The notes: generated by a model not told the origin, from the sequence alone. A stretch of 64,000 nucleotides of DNA from Dyadobacter luticola (GCF_005860805.1 NZ_VCEJ01000002.1:666375-730374); one strand, 5' to 3'; shown: positions 25,793-35,003, numbered from the stretch's first letter. Numbers and translations are program-made.

Positions 25793-26173
25793 ATGGAATT
25801 TATAATTATAGACGATAGCGCATTTGACCTCTTTACCCAGGAAAAGCTGCTTTTGAAGAGCGGGCTGGCCTCCAAGGTCCAGACATTCTTTTCACCGCAG
25901 ACGGCACTGGAACATCTGCGCAGCCACAGCAGCGGGATCTGCGATACCGTAATTTTAGTAGACTTGCAAATGCCCGAATTGAACGGCTTTGAATTTGCGG
26001 AAAGATACGGGCTCTTACCGGAAGAAGTACGCGGTCATATCCGCCTTTTCATGATCTCCTCCACCGTCGATTCTTCCGACATCGACGAAGCCGAATCCAA
26101 TCCTCACATCATTAAATTATTGTCGAAACCGCTGGAAATTCCGGTTTTGAAAGGGCTTTTAAACGAATGTTAG
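25793..26173 (+). CDS. Stand-alone receiver (CheY-like) protein
   Basis: A 126-residue single-domain response regulator: acidic IIDDSA at the N-terminus, phosphoacceptor Asp57 in LVDLQMPELNG, the switch Ser/Thr in FMISSTVDSSD, and Lys in LLSKPLE. There is no output domain, so it must act by protein contact or pass phosphate along a relay. It is divergent from the large hybrid kinase, which lacks an output domain of its own, and lies 55 bp upstream of the treY-malQ fusion. A role as phosphate shuttle for the hybrid kinase is a reasonable inference. Confidence 0.9.
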   Translation: MEFIIIDDSAFDLFTQEKLLLKSGLASKVQTFFSPQTALEHLRSHSSGICDTVILVDLQMPELNGFEFAERYGLLPEEVRGHIRLFMISSTVDSSDIDEAESNPHIIKLLSKPLEIPVLKGLLNEC

Positions 26174-26228
26174 GCATTTTGCTGGCATAATATTTAAAGC
26201 GCAGGATTTTGAATCATCATCACTTCGT

Positions 26229-29200
26229 ATGACTAATCCTGTTTCTACTTACCGCATTCAATTTCATAAAGGGTTTTCATTTCAAGACTTCGAAAATCTC
26301 ATTCCGTACTTCCAAAAACTGGGTGTAGGGACCATATATGCCTCGCCGATCCTGGAATCTGTCCCGGGAAGTACCCACGGCTACGATGGCGTCAATCCGG
26401 GGAAAATAAATCCGGAATTGGGCACGCTGGAAGATCTTAAAAATATAAGCGGAAACTTAAAAGAGTCCGGTATCGGCTGGTTGCAGGACATTGTGCCCAA
26501 CCACATGGCTTTTGATCCGGGCAATCCGTGGCTGATGGATGTCCTGGAAAAAGGCAAACTTTCGGAATATGCCCCCGCTTTTGACACCGCCTTAAACAGC
26601 AAGCTTTTTAAGGGCAAACTGATGGTGCCTTTCCTGGGCCAGGAGCTCGCAGATGTGATCGAAGCGGACGGAATCAAACTTAAATACCAGGACAACCGCT
26701 TCATGGTCAGCTATGAAGGTGCTGCCTATCCGCTCAATCCGCTTTCTTATATCACCTTGCTTTCTTTTGATCATGAAGGTCAGTCGGAATCGGTGCAGCA
26801 GCTGCTGAGCCAGTTGCGGGAGCTTACGGATGAGGAAGATGCTAAAGTCTTTTCGGGCCGGTGGAGTGAATTCCTGCTGCAACTGGCGTCGCTCGCAAAA
26901 AATGAGCAGATCCGGGTTTACCTGGACCGGGCACTGGAACATTTCAACAATGATAAGGCCGAGCTACAAAAAATCCTCGATGAGCAGGCCTACGAACTTT
27001 GCTTTTGGCAACAAACCGAAGAAAAAATCAATTTCCGCCGGTTTTTTACAGTTAATGGGCTAATATGCCTGAACATGCAGGACGACCAGGTTTTTGACCA
27101 ATACCATGAACTCGTTAAAGAACTAGTGGCGGACGGCACATTCCAGGGACTGCGGATCGACCACATTGACGGGCTTTACGATCCGACGGGCTATCTGGAA
27201 AAATTGCGGAAGCTGGTAGGGGAGGACACCTATATTGTCGCTGAAAAAATCCTGGAAAAAAGCGAGGAACTGCCTACATCCTGGCCGATCGAAGGCACGA
27301 CGGGCTATGAATTTCTGGCGATGGTGAATAATATTTTTACCAATCAGGCGGCGGAACCGGCTTTTGATGCTTTTTATAAAAAGTTAAGTGGAGAGGAAAA
27401 ACCAATCCACGACCAGCTGATCAGCAAAAAATCGGAGATTCTCTACGGTCACATGGGCGGCGAGCTGGAAAATTTGTACCAGCTTTTTATTGAACTCGAC
27501 TTGCTGGACCTGGAAAAAGCGGGCAACCTGCAGGAAGGAGAATTGAAGGAAGCGATCGGCGAAATGCTCATACATTGCCCGGTTTACAGATATTACGGCG
27601 CAACAATTCCGCTGGCTGAGGAGGAAGCTGCGGCGGTTCAGGGCATTTTTGAAGAGATAAAAAAATACCACCCCAAGCTGCAAAACGGCGTGGGTATCCT
27701 GGAAGAAACATTGCTGGCGAAAGCTGGCGAGCGCGACGAGGAGTATGACATTCGGGTGACTGAATTTTATCAGCGCTGCATGCAGTTTACCGGCCCGCTG
27801 ATGGCGAAAGGTGGTGAGGATACTTTAATGTACACCAACAACCGCTACATCGGCCACAACGATGTCGGTGATTTTCCGGATCGTTTCGGGGTGACTACCA
27901 AGGCATTTCATCAGTTTATGAAATCGCGGCAAAAAGACTGGCCGCTCGCATTGAATGCTACTTCGACGCACGATACAAAAAGGGGCGAGGACGTAAGGGC
28001 GCGGCTGAATGTGCTGACCGACCTGAGCGAAAAGTGGCTGCAAAAAGTGGAAGCCTGGCAAAATCAGCATGCGGATTTAACTGAAAAACCGACAGCAAAT
28101 GACCAGTACCTGATCTACCAAACATTGATCGGGGCACATCCGATGCCGGGCGAGGACGAGGACGATTTTTCTGAGCGGGTTTCGGAATATTTGCAAAAAG
28201 CGCTTCGTGAAGCGAAAACAAATACTACATGGTCGGAGCCGGACGAGGCTTACGAGCAGAGTGCCAAGGATTTCGCAGCCAATCTATTAAAAAAAGACCA
28301 GCCATTCTTCCAGGAGTTTCAAGGATTATTGACTGAAATTGCTGACTTCGGGATCATTAACTCCCTATCCCAGCTGATTTTGAAGTTCACTTGTCCGGGC
28401 GTGCCGGACGTGTACCAGGGTTGCGAATTCTGGGACCTGAGCCTGGTGGATCCGGATAACCGTCGTGCCGTAAAATTTGCCAATCGGATCGATGCCTTGC
28501 AGGCATTTGAAAATTATGAGCCGGAAAGGTTACTGGAAAAACTCTGGGACGAGCGCAGCAGCGGCCAGATCAAGCTCTGGCTCACGCAGCAGCTGTATCA
28601 TTTGCGCAAGGAAAACCCGATCCTTTTCTCAAAAGGAGATTATATTCCGCTTAAAACCCGCGGTGAGTACAAAGATCATTTACTGGCCTTTGCCCGCAGG
28701 TTTAAAAAGTCATTTTACATTACTGTGGTACCGCTGCACGCCGCACAAATGTGTGAAGCCCAGAGTAAAAGTTTCTTTGAGCTCGACTGGGCGGATACGA
28801 CCGTGGTACTTCCCGACAACATTTCGCCGGAGTGGGAATCTGCCGCAACCGGCGAGACATTTGAATGTCACAGCAAGCTGCTTCCAGGTGATTTATTCAA
28901 ACAGCTGCCTTTCGCGATCTTGAAGGGTTCGAAGCCTGACAATGAGCGCAGTGCCGGAATTTTGGTGCACATTACCTCGCTGCCTTCGCCTTTCGGGATT
29001 GGCGATCTGGGGCCGGAATCTTATGCATTTGCTGATTTTTTGGAAAAAGCGAACCAGAAATACTGGCAGATTCTGCCGCTGAACCCGACAGAAGCAGCGC
29101 AATCCAATTCACCTTACAGTGCATTGTCCAGCCGGGCAGGTAATCCGCTGCTTATTAGTCCGGAAGTGCTGGCGGAAGAAGGTTTGATCCCGGTTGAAAT

Positions 29201-30437
29201 GCTGGACAATTTCAAAGTGGAAGCCAGCGCCCAGACAGATTTTGAAAAGGCAGGGAAAATCAAGTCGGAAATTTTGGAAAAAGCATTTCAAAACCGGCCG
29301 AAAAACGGTGCGGAGCAGGCGGACTTTGAAGCTTTCTGCACTGCAAATGAGGAGTGGCTGGAAGATTTCGCCCTATACATGTTATTGAAGAAAAAACACG
29401 ACGGCGCACCCTGGTATACCTGGGACGGGCCATTCAGGCTGCGTGACGAGGCTGCGCTGGCTGAATTGCGGGAGCAGGATGCCGAGATGCTGGAATTTGT
29501 AAAGTGGGAGCAATATGTTTTCGATAAACAGTGGAAAAAGCTGCGTAAGTATTGTAACGATTTGGAGATCAAGCTGCTCGGCGATATTCCTTTTTATGTC
29601 AGCTACGATTCGGCGGATGTTTGGGCCAACAAAGAGTTGTTCTGCGTGGACGATGAAGGTAAGATTACAGGAATTGCAGGCGTGCCGCCGGATGCATTTT
29701 CGGATGATGGTCAGTTGTGGGGTATGCCGGTTTTCAACTGGCAGGCCGTGAAAGCGCAGGGATACCAGTGGTGGATCGACCGGCTGGCGAAAAACATTGA
29801 GCTTTTTGATCTGATCCGTCTGGATCATTTCAGGGCATTTGCGGATTACTGGGAAGTACCTGGTGATGAAAAAACGGCGATCAACGGGAAGTGGAAGCTT
29901 GGGCCGGACGAAGAATTTTTCAATAAGATCAAAGGCGTGTTCGGGAATCTACCTTTCATTGCCGAAGATCTGGGTGAGATCGGGCCGGAGGTATATAAGC
30001 TCCGCGATAAGTTCTCGCTGCCCGGCATGAAAGTCCTGCAATTTGCTTTCGACGAAAACATGCCGCAATCGGACCACATTCCGCATAACTACTCCGCGAA
30101 TTTCATTGCATACACCGGTACACATGATAACAATACAACGCGGGGCTGGTTTAAACAATCGGCTGCGGAAGGTGTGCAGAAACAGTTGGAAAGATACATT
30201 GGCAAGCCTGTCGACGAGGAAAACGCCTACATCGAAATGGCCAGGCTGGTTTACGGTTCGGTAGCGAAAACCGCGATTTTGCCCATTCAGGATGTACTTA
30301 ACCTCGATGAATCAGCTAAAATGAATCTGCCGGGATCAAGCGAAAATAACTGGTCGTGGCGGTTATTGCCGGGCCAGGTGACAGAGGAGCATCAGCAATT
30401 CCTGGCTGATCTGGCGGTTTTGTTTAACCGGGATTAA
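26229..30437 (+). CDS. treY: Fusion of malto-oligosyltrehalose synthase and 4-alpha-glucanotransferase
   Basis: A 1402-residue fusion. Residues 1-~890 are TreY (STYRIQFHKGFSF at the N-terminus, nucleophile Asp311 in LRIDHIDGL, acid Glu339 in IVAEKIL), which turns the reducing end of maltodextrin into a trehalose unit. Residues ~905-1402 are MalQ (ILVHITSLPSPFGIGDLGP, an Asp near 1199 in IRLDHFRAF, a Glu near 1245 in IAEDLGEIG, then THDNNTTRGW), which disproportionates maltodextrins. TreZ, the usual partner that releases trehalose, is not in the window. The fusion could supply chains of the right length to TreY. Both catalytic sets look complete. Confidence 0.94.
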   Translation: MTNPVSTYRIQFHKGFSFQDFENLIPYFQKLGVGTIYASPILESVPGSTHGYDGVNPGKINPELGTLEDLKNISGNLKESGIGWLQDIVPNHMAFDPGNPWLMDVLEKGKLSEYAPAFDTALNSKLFKGKLMVPFLGQELADVIEADGIKLKYQDNRFMVSYEGAAYPLNPLSYITLLSFDHEGQSESVQQLLSQLRELTDEEDAKVFSGRWSEFLLQLASLAKNEQIRVYLDRALEHFNNDKAELQKILDEQAYELCFWQQTEEKINFRRFFTVNGLICLNMQDDQVFDQYHELVKELVADGTFQGLRIDHIDGLYDPTGYLEKLRKLVGEDTYIVAEKILEKSEELPTSWPIEGTTGYEFLAMVNNIFTNQAAEPAFDAFYKKLSGEEKPIHDQLISKKSEILYGHMGGELENLYQLFIELDLLDLEKAGNLQEGELKEAIGEMLIHCPVYRYYGATIPLAEEEAAAVQGIFEEIKKYHPKLQNGVGILEETLLAKAGERDEEYDIRVTEFYQRCMQFTGPLMAKGGEDTLMYTNNRYIGHNDVGDFPDRFGVTTKAFHQFMKSRQKDWPLALNATSTHDTKRGEDVRARLNVLTDLSEKWLQKVEAWQNQHADLTEKPTANDQYLIYQTLIGAHPMPGEDEDDFSERVSEYLQKALREAKTNTTWSEPDEAYEQSAKDFAANLLKKDQPFFQEFQGLLTEIADFGIINSLSQLILKFTCPGVPDVYQGCEFWDLSLVDPDNRRAVKFANRIDALQAFENYEPERLLEKLWDERSSGQIKLWLTQQLYHLRKENPILFSKGDYIPLKTRGEYKDHLLAFARRFKKSFYITVVPLHAAQMCEAQSKSFFELDWADTTVVLPDNISPEWESAATGETFECHSKLLPGDLFKQLPFAILKGSKPDNERSAGILVHITSLPSPFGIGDLGPESYAFADFLEKANQKYWQILPLNPTEAAQSNSPYSALSSRAGNPLLISPEVLAEEGLIPVEMLDNFKVEASAQTDFEKAGKIKSEILEKAFQNRPKNGAEQADFEAFCTANEEWLEDFALYMLLKKKHDGAPWYTWDGPFRLRDEAALAELREQDAEMLEFVKWEQYVFDKQWKKLRKYCNDLEIKLLGDIPFYVSYDSADVWANKELFCVDDEGKITGIAGVPPDAFSDDGQLWGMPVFNWQAVKAQGYQWWIDRLAKNIELFDLIRLDHFRAFADYWEVPGDEKTAINGKWKLGPDEEFFNKIKGVFGNLPFIAEDLGEIGPEVYKLRDKFSLPGMKVLQFAFDENMPQSDHIPHNYSANFIAYTGTHDNNTTRGWFKQSAAEGVQKQLERYIGKPVDEENAYIEMARLVYGSVAKTAILPIQDVLNLDESAKMNLPGSSENNWSWRLLPGQVTEEHQQFLADLAVLFNRD

Positions 30438-30444
30438 TACGCGT

Positions 30445-30459
30445 TGATCTGAGAGATCA
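30445..30459 (+). repeat. Short hairpin downstream of treY-malQ
   Basis: TGATCT / AGATCA around GAG, 8 bp after the fusion gene stop and 6 bp before a -7 box. It may act as a weak terminator or a binding site for the next gene. Confidence 0.35.
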
Positions 30460-30464
30460 GAAAT

Positions 30465-30472
30465 TATATTTG
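30465..30472 (+). promoter_or_regulatory. Bacteroidota -7 box TATATTTG
   Basis: An exact TAnnTTTG match, with TTG at 30444-30446 at a plausible -33 distance. It is 23 bp upstream of the lipoprotein start. Confidence 0.6.
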
Positions 30473-30495
30473 CATTTCACCAACCTGAATATGAT

Positions 30496-30966
30496 ATGTC
30501 GCGCAAAATAGCCTTTCTCGGTCCGTTTATGTTTTCCTTCGTCTTGTTGCTGCAATCCTGCGGCGGATCGGCGGGGAATCCGGAAGAGGCGTCGCAGCTG
30601 CTGACAGCTTCGCCAAAGTGGGCGATTGACGAGATTACGGTGAATGATGCGGTGACATTCAAGGATGGAAAAATGACGAAACAGTTTGGCGGGATTGATT
30701 TTGAGCGCTACATGGAAACAGTCGAGCTGAAAAAAGACGGAACGTTTTCAGGTGTTTTCAAAGGTGATCCCAAGCCTTTTGAAATGAAATGGAAGGTCAA
30801 TGGTGAGAACATTACGGTTGGGCTGGAAGGCCGGGCCCGGGGCAGCGACTGGACGATCGCGCCCCGGGATGTGACCAAAGATGCATTTATCATGCGCACA
30901 AAAAGTACGGCGTACGACTATCCGCGCGAAACTTCGATTTCTCTGAAATTCAAAGCATTAAAATGA
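30496..30966 (+). CDS. Small lipoprotein
   Basis: A 156-residue protein with a type II signal peptide: basic start, hydrophobic core and lipobox LLQSC near residue 22, followed by GGSAGN. The mature part is a compact beta-rich domain with repeated strand pairs (FKDGKMTKQFGGIDF, GTFSGVFKGDPKPFEMKWKVNG, NITVGLEG), resembling the lipocalin-like domain of many Bacteroidota lipoproteins. It is probably anchored in the outer membrane, facing the periplasm. It has its own promoter and a strong terminator. Function unknown. Confidence 0.78.
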   Translation: MSRKIAFLGPFMFSFVLLLQSCGGSAGNPEEASQLLTASPKWAIDEITVNDAVTFKDGKMTKQFGGIDFERYMETVELKKDGTFSGVFKGDPKPFEMKWKVNGENITVGLEGRARGSDWTIAPRDVTKDAFIMRTKSTAYDYPRETSISLKFKALK

Positions 30967-30989
30967 TCCCGGATCATTTCCGGGATCAT
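30963..30989. terminator. Bidirectional terminator
   Basis: ATGATCCCGG and CCGGGATCAT form a perfect 10-bp stem with a 7-nt loop. TTTCTTTATTC follows on the plus strand and TTTTAATG on the minus strand, serving both the lipoprotein gene and the convergent VWA gene. Confidence 0.85.
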
Positions 30990-30993
30990 TTCT

Positions 30994-32862
30994 TTATTCT
31001 TTCCTGGCAGTTTCTTTCCGACCGTCGAGGGATTGCGCAGCCTTTACAAGCTGTACAAATTCGGCGCGGTAACCTTCTTCATCCGTCCCGAAAGCACCTT
31101 TTGCCAGAGGAATAATATGGTTGTAAGAGGCATTTCCCTTGAATTCCGAATCCCGTAAAAGAAGACCAAACTCAGCGACTGCACTTGCGAAACGCAGGTT
31201 TTCGGAACATTGTGCTAAGGGTTTCGAAGTGTTCTTCACCGGCACATTGAGCAGCACGCTTTTCTCACTTTCCGGGTTTTTATAGCGGACCTTCACAGTC
31301 AGCATTTCATCGTTGCTACCCAAATCCGATGCATTTGTTTTTTTGTATTTCAAAGCGTCGGTTTGCGTGATATAGCTACTTTTTGCCCCTACGGGCACAA
31401 TTTCGTAGATCGCCGTAACCGTGTGGCCGGCGCCCATATCACCAGCATCTTTTCTATCATTGTTAAATTCCTCATTTTTCATCGCCCGATTTTCGTACCC
31501 GATCAGCCGGTAAGCCTGCACGTGCGCAGGGTTAAACTCGATCTGGATCTTCACATCTTTGGCAACCGTAAACAATGTCCCGCCGAATTCCTGCACGAAT
31601 ACTTTTCGCGCCTCCTGCATGTTGTCGATGTAAGCGTAGTTACCATTACCTTTGTCGGCCAGCGTTTCCACGTGGCTGTCTTTGTAATTACCCATTCCAA
31701 AACCCACAACGCTCAGGAACACGCCGCCTTTTCTTTTTTCTTCAATCAGCCGCTGCAAACCGCCCTCGCTGGAAATGCCAACATTGAAATCGCCATCGGT
31801 TGCGAGGATCACGCGGTTGTTGCCTTTTTCCAGAAACCCTTGTTTTGCCAGCTTATATGCCAGTTCAATACCTTCGCCGCCTGCTGTGGAGCCACCGGCT
31901 TCGAGGTTATCCAGCGCTTCTTTGATCTTCATTTTTTCATCACCGGAAGTGGTTGGTAGCACCACGCCAGCGGCACCTGCGTAAGCGACGATGGAAATTT
32001 TATCTTCCGGCCGCAGCTGGTCAACCAGCAACTTGAATGCCTGTTTTAGGAGTGGCAGCTTGTTCTGTGCCATCATCGAGCCCGACACGTCGACGAGGAA
32101 AACGAGATTGGAGGCGGGCAAATTTTTGGCAGAAACCGTCCTGGCCTGCAAGCCAATGTGCAGCAATTTCAGACCGGGATTCCAGGGTGAATCCGTGTAT
32201 TCAGTATTAATGGCAATCGGATGGTTGCCAGTGGGTTGCGGATATTGATAATCAAAATAGTTGATCATTTCCTCGATCCTTACCGCGTCCACCGGCGGCA
32301 TCTGGCCAGCATTCAAAAACCGGCGCACATTACTATAAGCCGCCCGGTCCACATCAACCGAAAACGTCGTCAGCGGGCTTTGACCGGTGAGCTGGAAGCC
32401 GTTTTCGTTGATCACGTTATAGTCCTCGGTATTGCCCTGCTGTGGTACCATTATTTCCATTGCTACGCCAGATGGAGCGGGCGCTGAGGCCAGCTGGGCA
32501 AAAGGTAACCCTACTTTTTTAAGGGACTGCATCGCTTTATCGCTGAGGCTTTCTGACTCTACTTCGCCGGGCGACAATGTTACCGTCATTTCTTTTTCAG
32601 ACGTAATGTTTACTTCACTGGTTTTAAAATTGGGATGCGTGAAGACGATTACTTTGGCATAAACCGGCACCGAAATCGAAAACTTACCCGCGGCGTCCGT
32701 CTTCGTTTTGGCGACGCCGCTTTTCACCGAAACCTGTACATTAGAAATCGGTTTTGAGCTGGTATCCAGTACGGTACCTGTAATGTTACGGTCTGGTACC
32801 AGGACAAATGCTGCGCTGAAAAGCAGTGCGAGGAGTACAATCCATTTTCCTTTCATGGTCAA
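30994..32862 (-). CDS. VWA-domain protein with carboxypeptidase-regulatory-like N-terminus (YfbK-like)
   Basis: A 622-residue exported protein. Signal peptide ~1-22; a carboxypeptidase-regulatory-like beta domain at ~25-95 (ITGTVLDTSSKPISNVQVSVKSG ends within the strand pair); a linker; then a YfbK-type N-terminal region (FSVDVDRAAYSNVRRFLNAG) and a von Willebrand factor A domain at ~245-415 with the MIDAS motif DVSGSMM and ATDGDFNVG. The C-terminal ~180 residues match the DUF3520-type tail. It probably binds partners through a divalent metal in the periplasm or at the surface. A second in-frame ATG lies two codons downstream (MTMKGKW). Its role is unknown. Confidence 0.9.
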   Translation of the reverse strand: MTMKGKWIVLLALLFSAAFVLVPDRNITGTVLDTSSKPISNVQVSVKSGVAKTKTDAAGKFSISVPVYAKVIVFTHPNFKTSEVNITSEKEMTVTLSPGEVESESLSDKAMQSLKKVGLPFAQLASAPAPSGVAMEIMVPQQGNTEDYNVINENGFQLTGQSPLTTFSVDVDRAAYSNVRRFLNAGQMPPVDAVRIEEMINYFDYQYPQPTGNHPIAINTEYTDSPWNPGLKLLHIGLQARTVSAKNLPASNLVFLVDVSGSMMAQNKLPLLKQAFKLLVDQLRPEDKISIVAYAGAAGVVLPTTSGDEKMKIKEALDNLEAGGSTAGGEGIELAYKLAKQGFLEKGNNRVILATDGDFNVGISSEGGLQRLIEEKRKGGVFLSVVGFGMGNYKDSHVETLADKGNGNYAYIDNMQEARKVFVQEFGGTLFTVAKDVKIQIEFNPAHVQAYRLIGYENRAMKNEEFNNDRKDAGDMGAGHTVTAIYEIVPVGAKSSYITQTDALKYKKTNASDLGSNDEMLTVKVRYKNPESEKSVLLNVPVKNTSKPLAQCSENLRFASAVAEFGLLLRDSEFKGNASYNHIIPLAKGAFGTDEEGYRAEFVQLVKAAQSLDGRKETARKE

Positions 32863-33030
32863 TCAAGTTTTAGTTTTAACCGCTTGATGCACCGGGCAAA
32901 GGGATTCCATAAACTTTTTTTAAAAATTTTTATGGAATTTTGATCACACCGCATCCAGTGAATGTCAGGCATGCACGATTTCAGCTTTTAGCGACGGCCA
33001 GTGAAGTTTTTGAAAATATTTCCCGGGATA

Positions 33031-33627
33031 ATGAAGGACGCTTTGTCGGAAGGCGACAAGCTGCGCCTATACAGGAAAAACGGGGATATCGGGCTGCTGG
33101 GTGCGCTATATCAGCCTTACATGGAAATGGTTTATGCGCTGTGTTTCAAATATCTGCGGGCTGAGGAGGAGAGTAAGGATGCGGTGATGCAGATTTTTGA
33201 AAAGCTGGTGAGCGATTTAAAAAATCACGAAGTCGATAACTTCAAAAGCTGGCTGCACAGTGTGGCGCGCAACCATTGTCTGATGCAGCTCAGGAGCCGG
33301 CAGGCTGTCGGGCTTCCAGCCGGGCTTCCAGCCGGGCACCTGCTTGTTGCGGCCGAGGATGTGGGGGAGATTTTTCAAAATATGTCCGTCGAGCCAGACG
33401 ATTTGAGCGATAAGTTATTTAAAGACAACCAGTTGAATGTCATGGAAAAATGTTTGGAAACATTGGTCCACGAGCAGAAACTGGCGGTGGAGCTGTTTTA
33501 TAAGGAAGAGAAATGTTATAAAGAAATTTCGGTGATCGCGGGTTTTGAGCTGGGTAAAGTGAAAAGCTACATTCAGAATGGCAAGCGAAACCTGAAAATT
33601 TGCATGGAGAAAAATGGCAGCATCTGA
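33031..33627 (+). CDS. Sigma-70 family (ECF-type) RNA polymerase sigma factor
   Basis: A 198-residue sigma factor from ATG 33031 (MKDALSEGDKLRLYRKNGD); a GTG at 33001 would add ten residues. Region 2 is seen in LLGALYQPYMEMVYALCFKYL and the QIFEKLVSDL helix, with FKSWLHSVARNHCLMQLRS. Region 4 is seen in QKLAVELFYKEEKCYKEISVI and GKVKSYIQNGKRNLKI. Between them a 12-bp tandem duplication encodes GLPAGLPAG (33307-33333). It overlaps by 14 bp the gene for a membrane protein with a probable anti-sigma N-terminus, so the pair is likely a sigma/anti-sigma module. The inducing signal is unknown. Confidence 0.9.
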   Translation: MKDALSEGDKLRLYRKNGDIGLLGALYQPYMEMVYALCFKYLRAEEESKDAVMQIFEKLVSDLKNHEVDNFKSWLHSVARNHCLMQLRSRQAVGLPAGLPAGHLLVAAEDVGEIFQNMSVEPDDLSDKLFKDNQLNVMEKCLETLVHEQKLAVELFYKEEKCYKEISVIAGFELGKVKSYIQNGKRNLKICMEKNGSI

Positions 33628-34603
33628 TCAACATTCACCCGTAACCCTCGCCACATTTGACCGGTATGAAAACGGGGAAATGTCGCACGAGGAGCAGTAT
33701 GCGCTGGAAAAGCGTATGCTGGAAGACCCTCTTGTCGCGGAGGCTTATGAAGGCTACCTGTCCATGAAAGCCGCCAATGTTGATCCTTTGAAGGTTGGCG
33801 GAGAATTGTCCGATACATTAAACGCCCGGCTCAGCGGGAAAAGAAAGGTAATCCCGATGTGGTACTACGCTGCGGCGGCTTCCGTCATCATGGTGCTGGG
33901 TGCTTCCTGGCTGGTATTTTTCAATGCCCGCGAAACCCTGCCCGGCTTCCGGTCAGAAATTCCGGCCATGACCATTGAAGTTGATCCGCAGGAGTCCGTC
34001 TCACAAAAAGCACCGCCGCCAACTTCTGAGAAAATTTTACCAATACCGGCTCCTGCGCCAGAGAAAAAACCGGCGCGGCCGCAGCAGCTTGCTGAAACAG
34101 AAGCCGCCGGGCAGACGGATTTTAATGAGACAAACATTGATATAAAAAACCGGGAATTGATTGTAGCCGCCGAAGCAGCACCGGCACCTGCTATTTCCGC
34201 ACCGGCTGCTCCCTCGGCATCGGCGACGGTGCTGGCGGATAAAGCAGAATCAGCCAATCCGGGCCTGGCGAAGTCGGGCCGGGAGGGAGCAAAAATGGCG
34301 GCCAGATCTGCCCTCGCAAACCTGGATTCGGCAGCCGCACCAAGCGTCGGCTGGGAGGCCTATCAGGCGTATCTCCAAAAAAATACTGAGCTGAAAATCG
34401 GCCATGCTGAGATCATAGTACGCTTCACCGTAAACGCCGACGGGACCTTGTCGGACGTGAAAGCCACTGGTAACCAGCCTGCTTTATCCGAGCGCGCAGT
34501 ACGGATTGTAAAGGATGGCCCAGCCTGGCGGCCAGCGAGTTTGCAGGGCTCCCGCAGACCTTCACCCCAGGAGGTTACACTTCATTTTCATTCCCCAGAA
34601 TAA
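33614..34603 (+). CDS. Probable anti-sigma factor with TonB C-terminal domain
   Basis: A 329-residue protein. Residues 1-75 form a cytoplasmic domain (FDRYENGEMSHEEQYALEKR, AEAYEGYLSMK) of the kind that binds sigma factors. A single TM follows at ~82-102 (YYAAAASVIMVLGASWLVFF), then a long Pro/Ala/Glu-rich periplasmic linker (~120-220) and a TonB C-terminal domain at ~235-329 (KIGHAEIIVRFTVNADGTLSDV, ALSERAVRIVKDGPAWRPAS). The start overlaps the sigma gene. The layout suggests that a contact with an outer-membrane protein sensed through the TonB-like domain could release the sigma factor, as in transport-coupled regulators. That mechanism is inferred. Confidence 0.82.
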   Translation: MAASDQHSPVTLATFDRYENGEMSHEEQYALEKRMLEDPLVAEAYEGYLSMKAANVDPLKVGGELSDTLNARLSGKRKVIPMWYYAAAASVIMVLGASWLVFFNARETLPGFRSEIPAMTIEVDPQESVSQKAPPPTSEKILPIPAPAPEKKPARPQQLAETEAAGQTDFNETNIDIKNRELIVAAEAAPAPAISAPAAPSASATVLADKAESANPGLAKSGREGAKMAARSALANLDSAAAPSVGWEAYQAYLQKNTELKIGHAEIIVRFTVNADGTLSDVKATGNQPALSERAVRIVKDGPAWRPASLQGSRRPSPQEVTLHFHSPE

Positions 34604-34631
34604 TAGAATAATCGCATCGGTTACATAAGTC

Positions 34632-34639
34632 TTGTAGAA
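34632..34639 (-). promoter_or_regulatory. TTCTACAA motif copy 4
   Basis: Read on the minus strand as TTAG then TTCTACAA. No minus-strand gene lies downstream, so this copy may act at a distance with copy 5, which is 252 bp away and inverted. Confidence 0.35.
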
Positions 34640-34883
34640 CTAATTTATAAAATTTTCGGCTTTTCGGCGGTTGAGATTTTGTGATATAGATTCCAGTAAT
34701 TATTTTTACTAGCAATTCAAGAACACCTACCTCCACGAAACCTAAACATAACGCTCAATCTAAACGCGTAAAAATGCCGTCAGGACGTCTTTAAGCAATT
34801 TTTCATCCTATTCGTTCGTGGGCAAATCTAGAAAATTCACAATTTTTTCCGGCATATTTTGTATTGGCAAGTATTATGACTAA

Positions 34884-34891
34884 TTCTACAA
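34884..34891 (+). promoter_or_regulatory. TTCTACAA motif copy 5
   Basis: Preceded by CTAA. It lies 112 bp upstream of the first gene of the polysaccharide operon and inside the loop of a 9-bp inverted repeat. Confidence 0.4.
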
Positions 34892-35003
34892 AATAATTTG
34901 CCCATCAAATAGTACGCCATATAGCCCTGGAAAAGAAAATCACCCTAAGTAACCATTCACTAACTAGCTAATACTCCGTATTTGATTTTTTTATACTTAA
35001 CCC

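Larger units (their letters stand above)
34604..35003. other. 400-bp intergenic region with regulatory features
   Basis: No ORF of note is seen. It contains two inverted copies of TTCTACAA (34632-34639 minus, 34884-34891 plus) and a 9-bp inverted repeat TGGGCAAAT (34819-34827) / ATTTGCCCA (34896-34904) whose 68-nt loop holds the plus copy. It is the promoter region of the polysaccharide operon and may carry a structured leader of ~100 nt. Confidence 0.5.
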
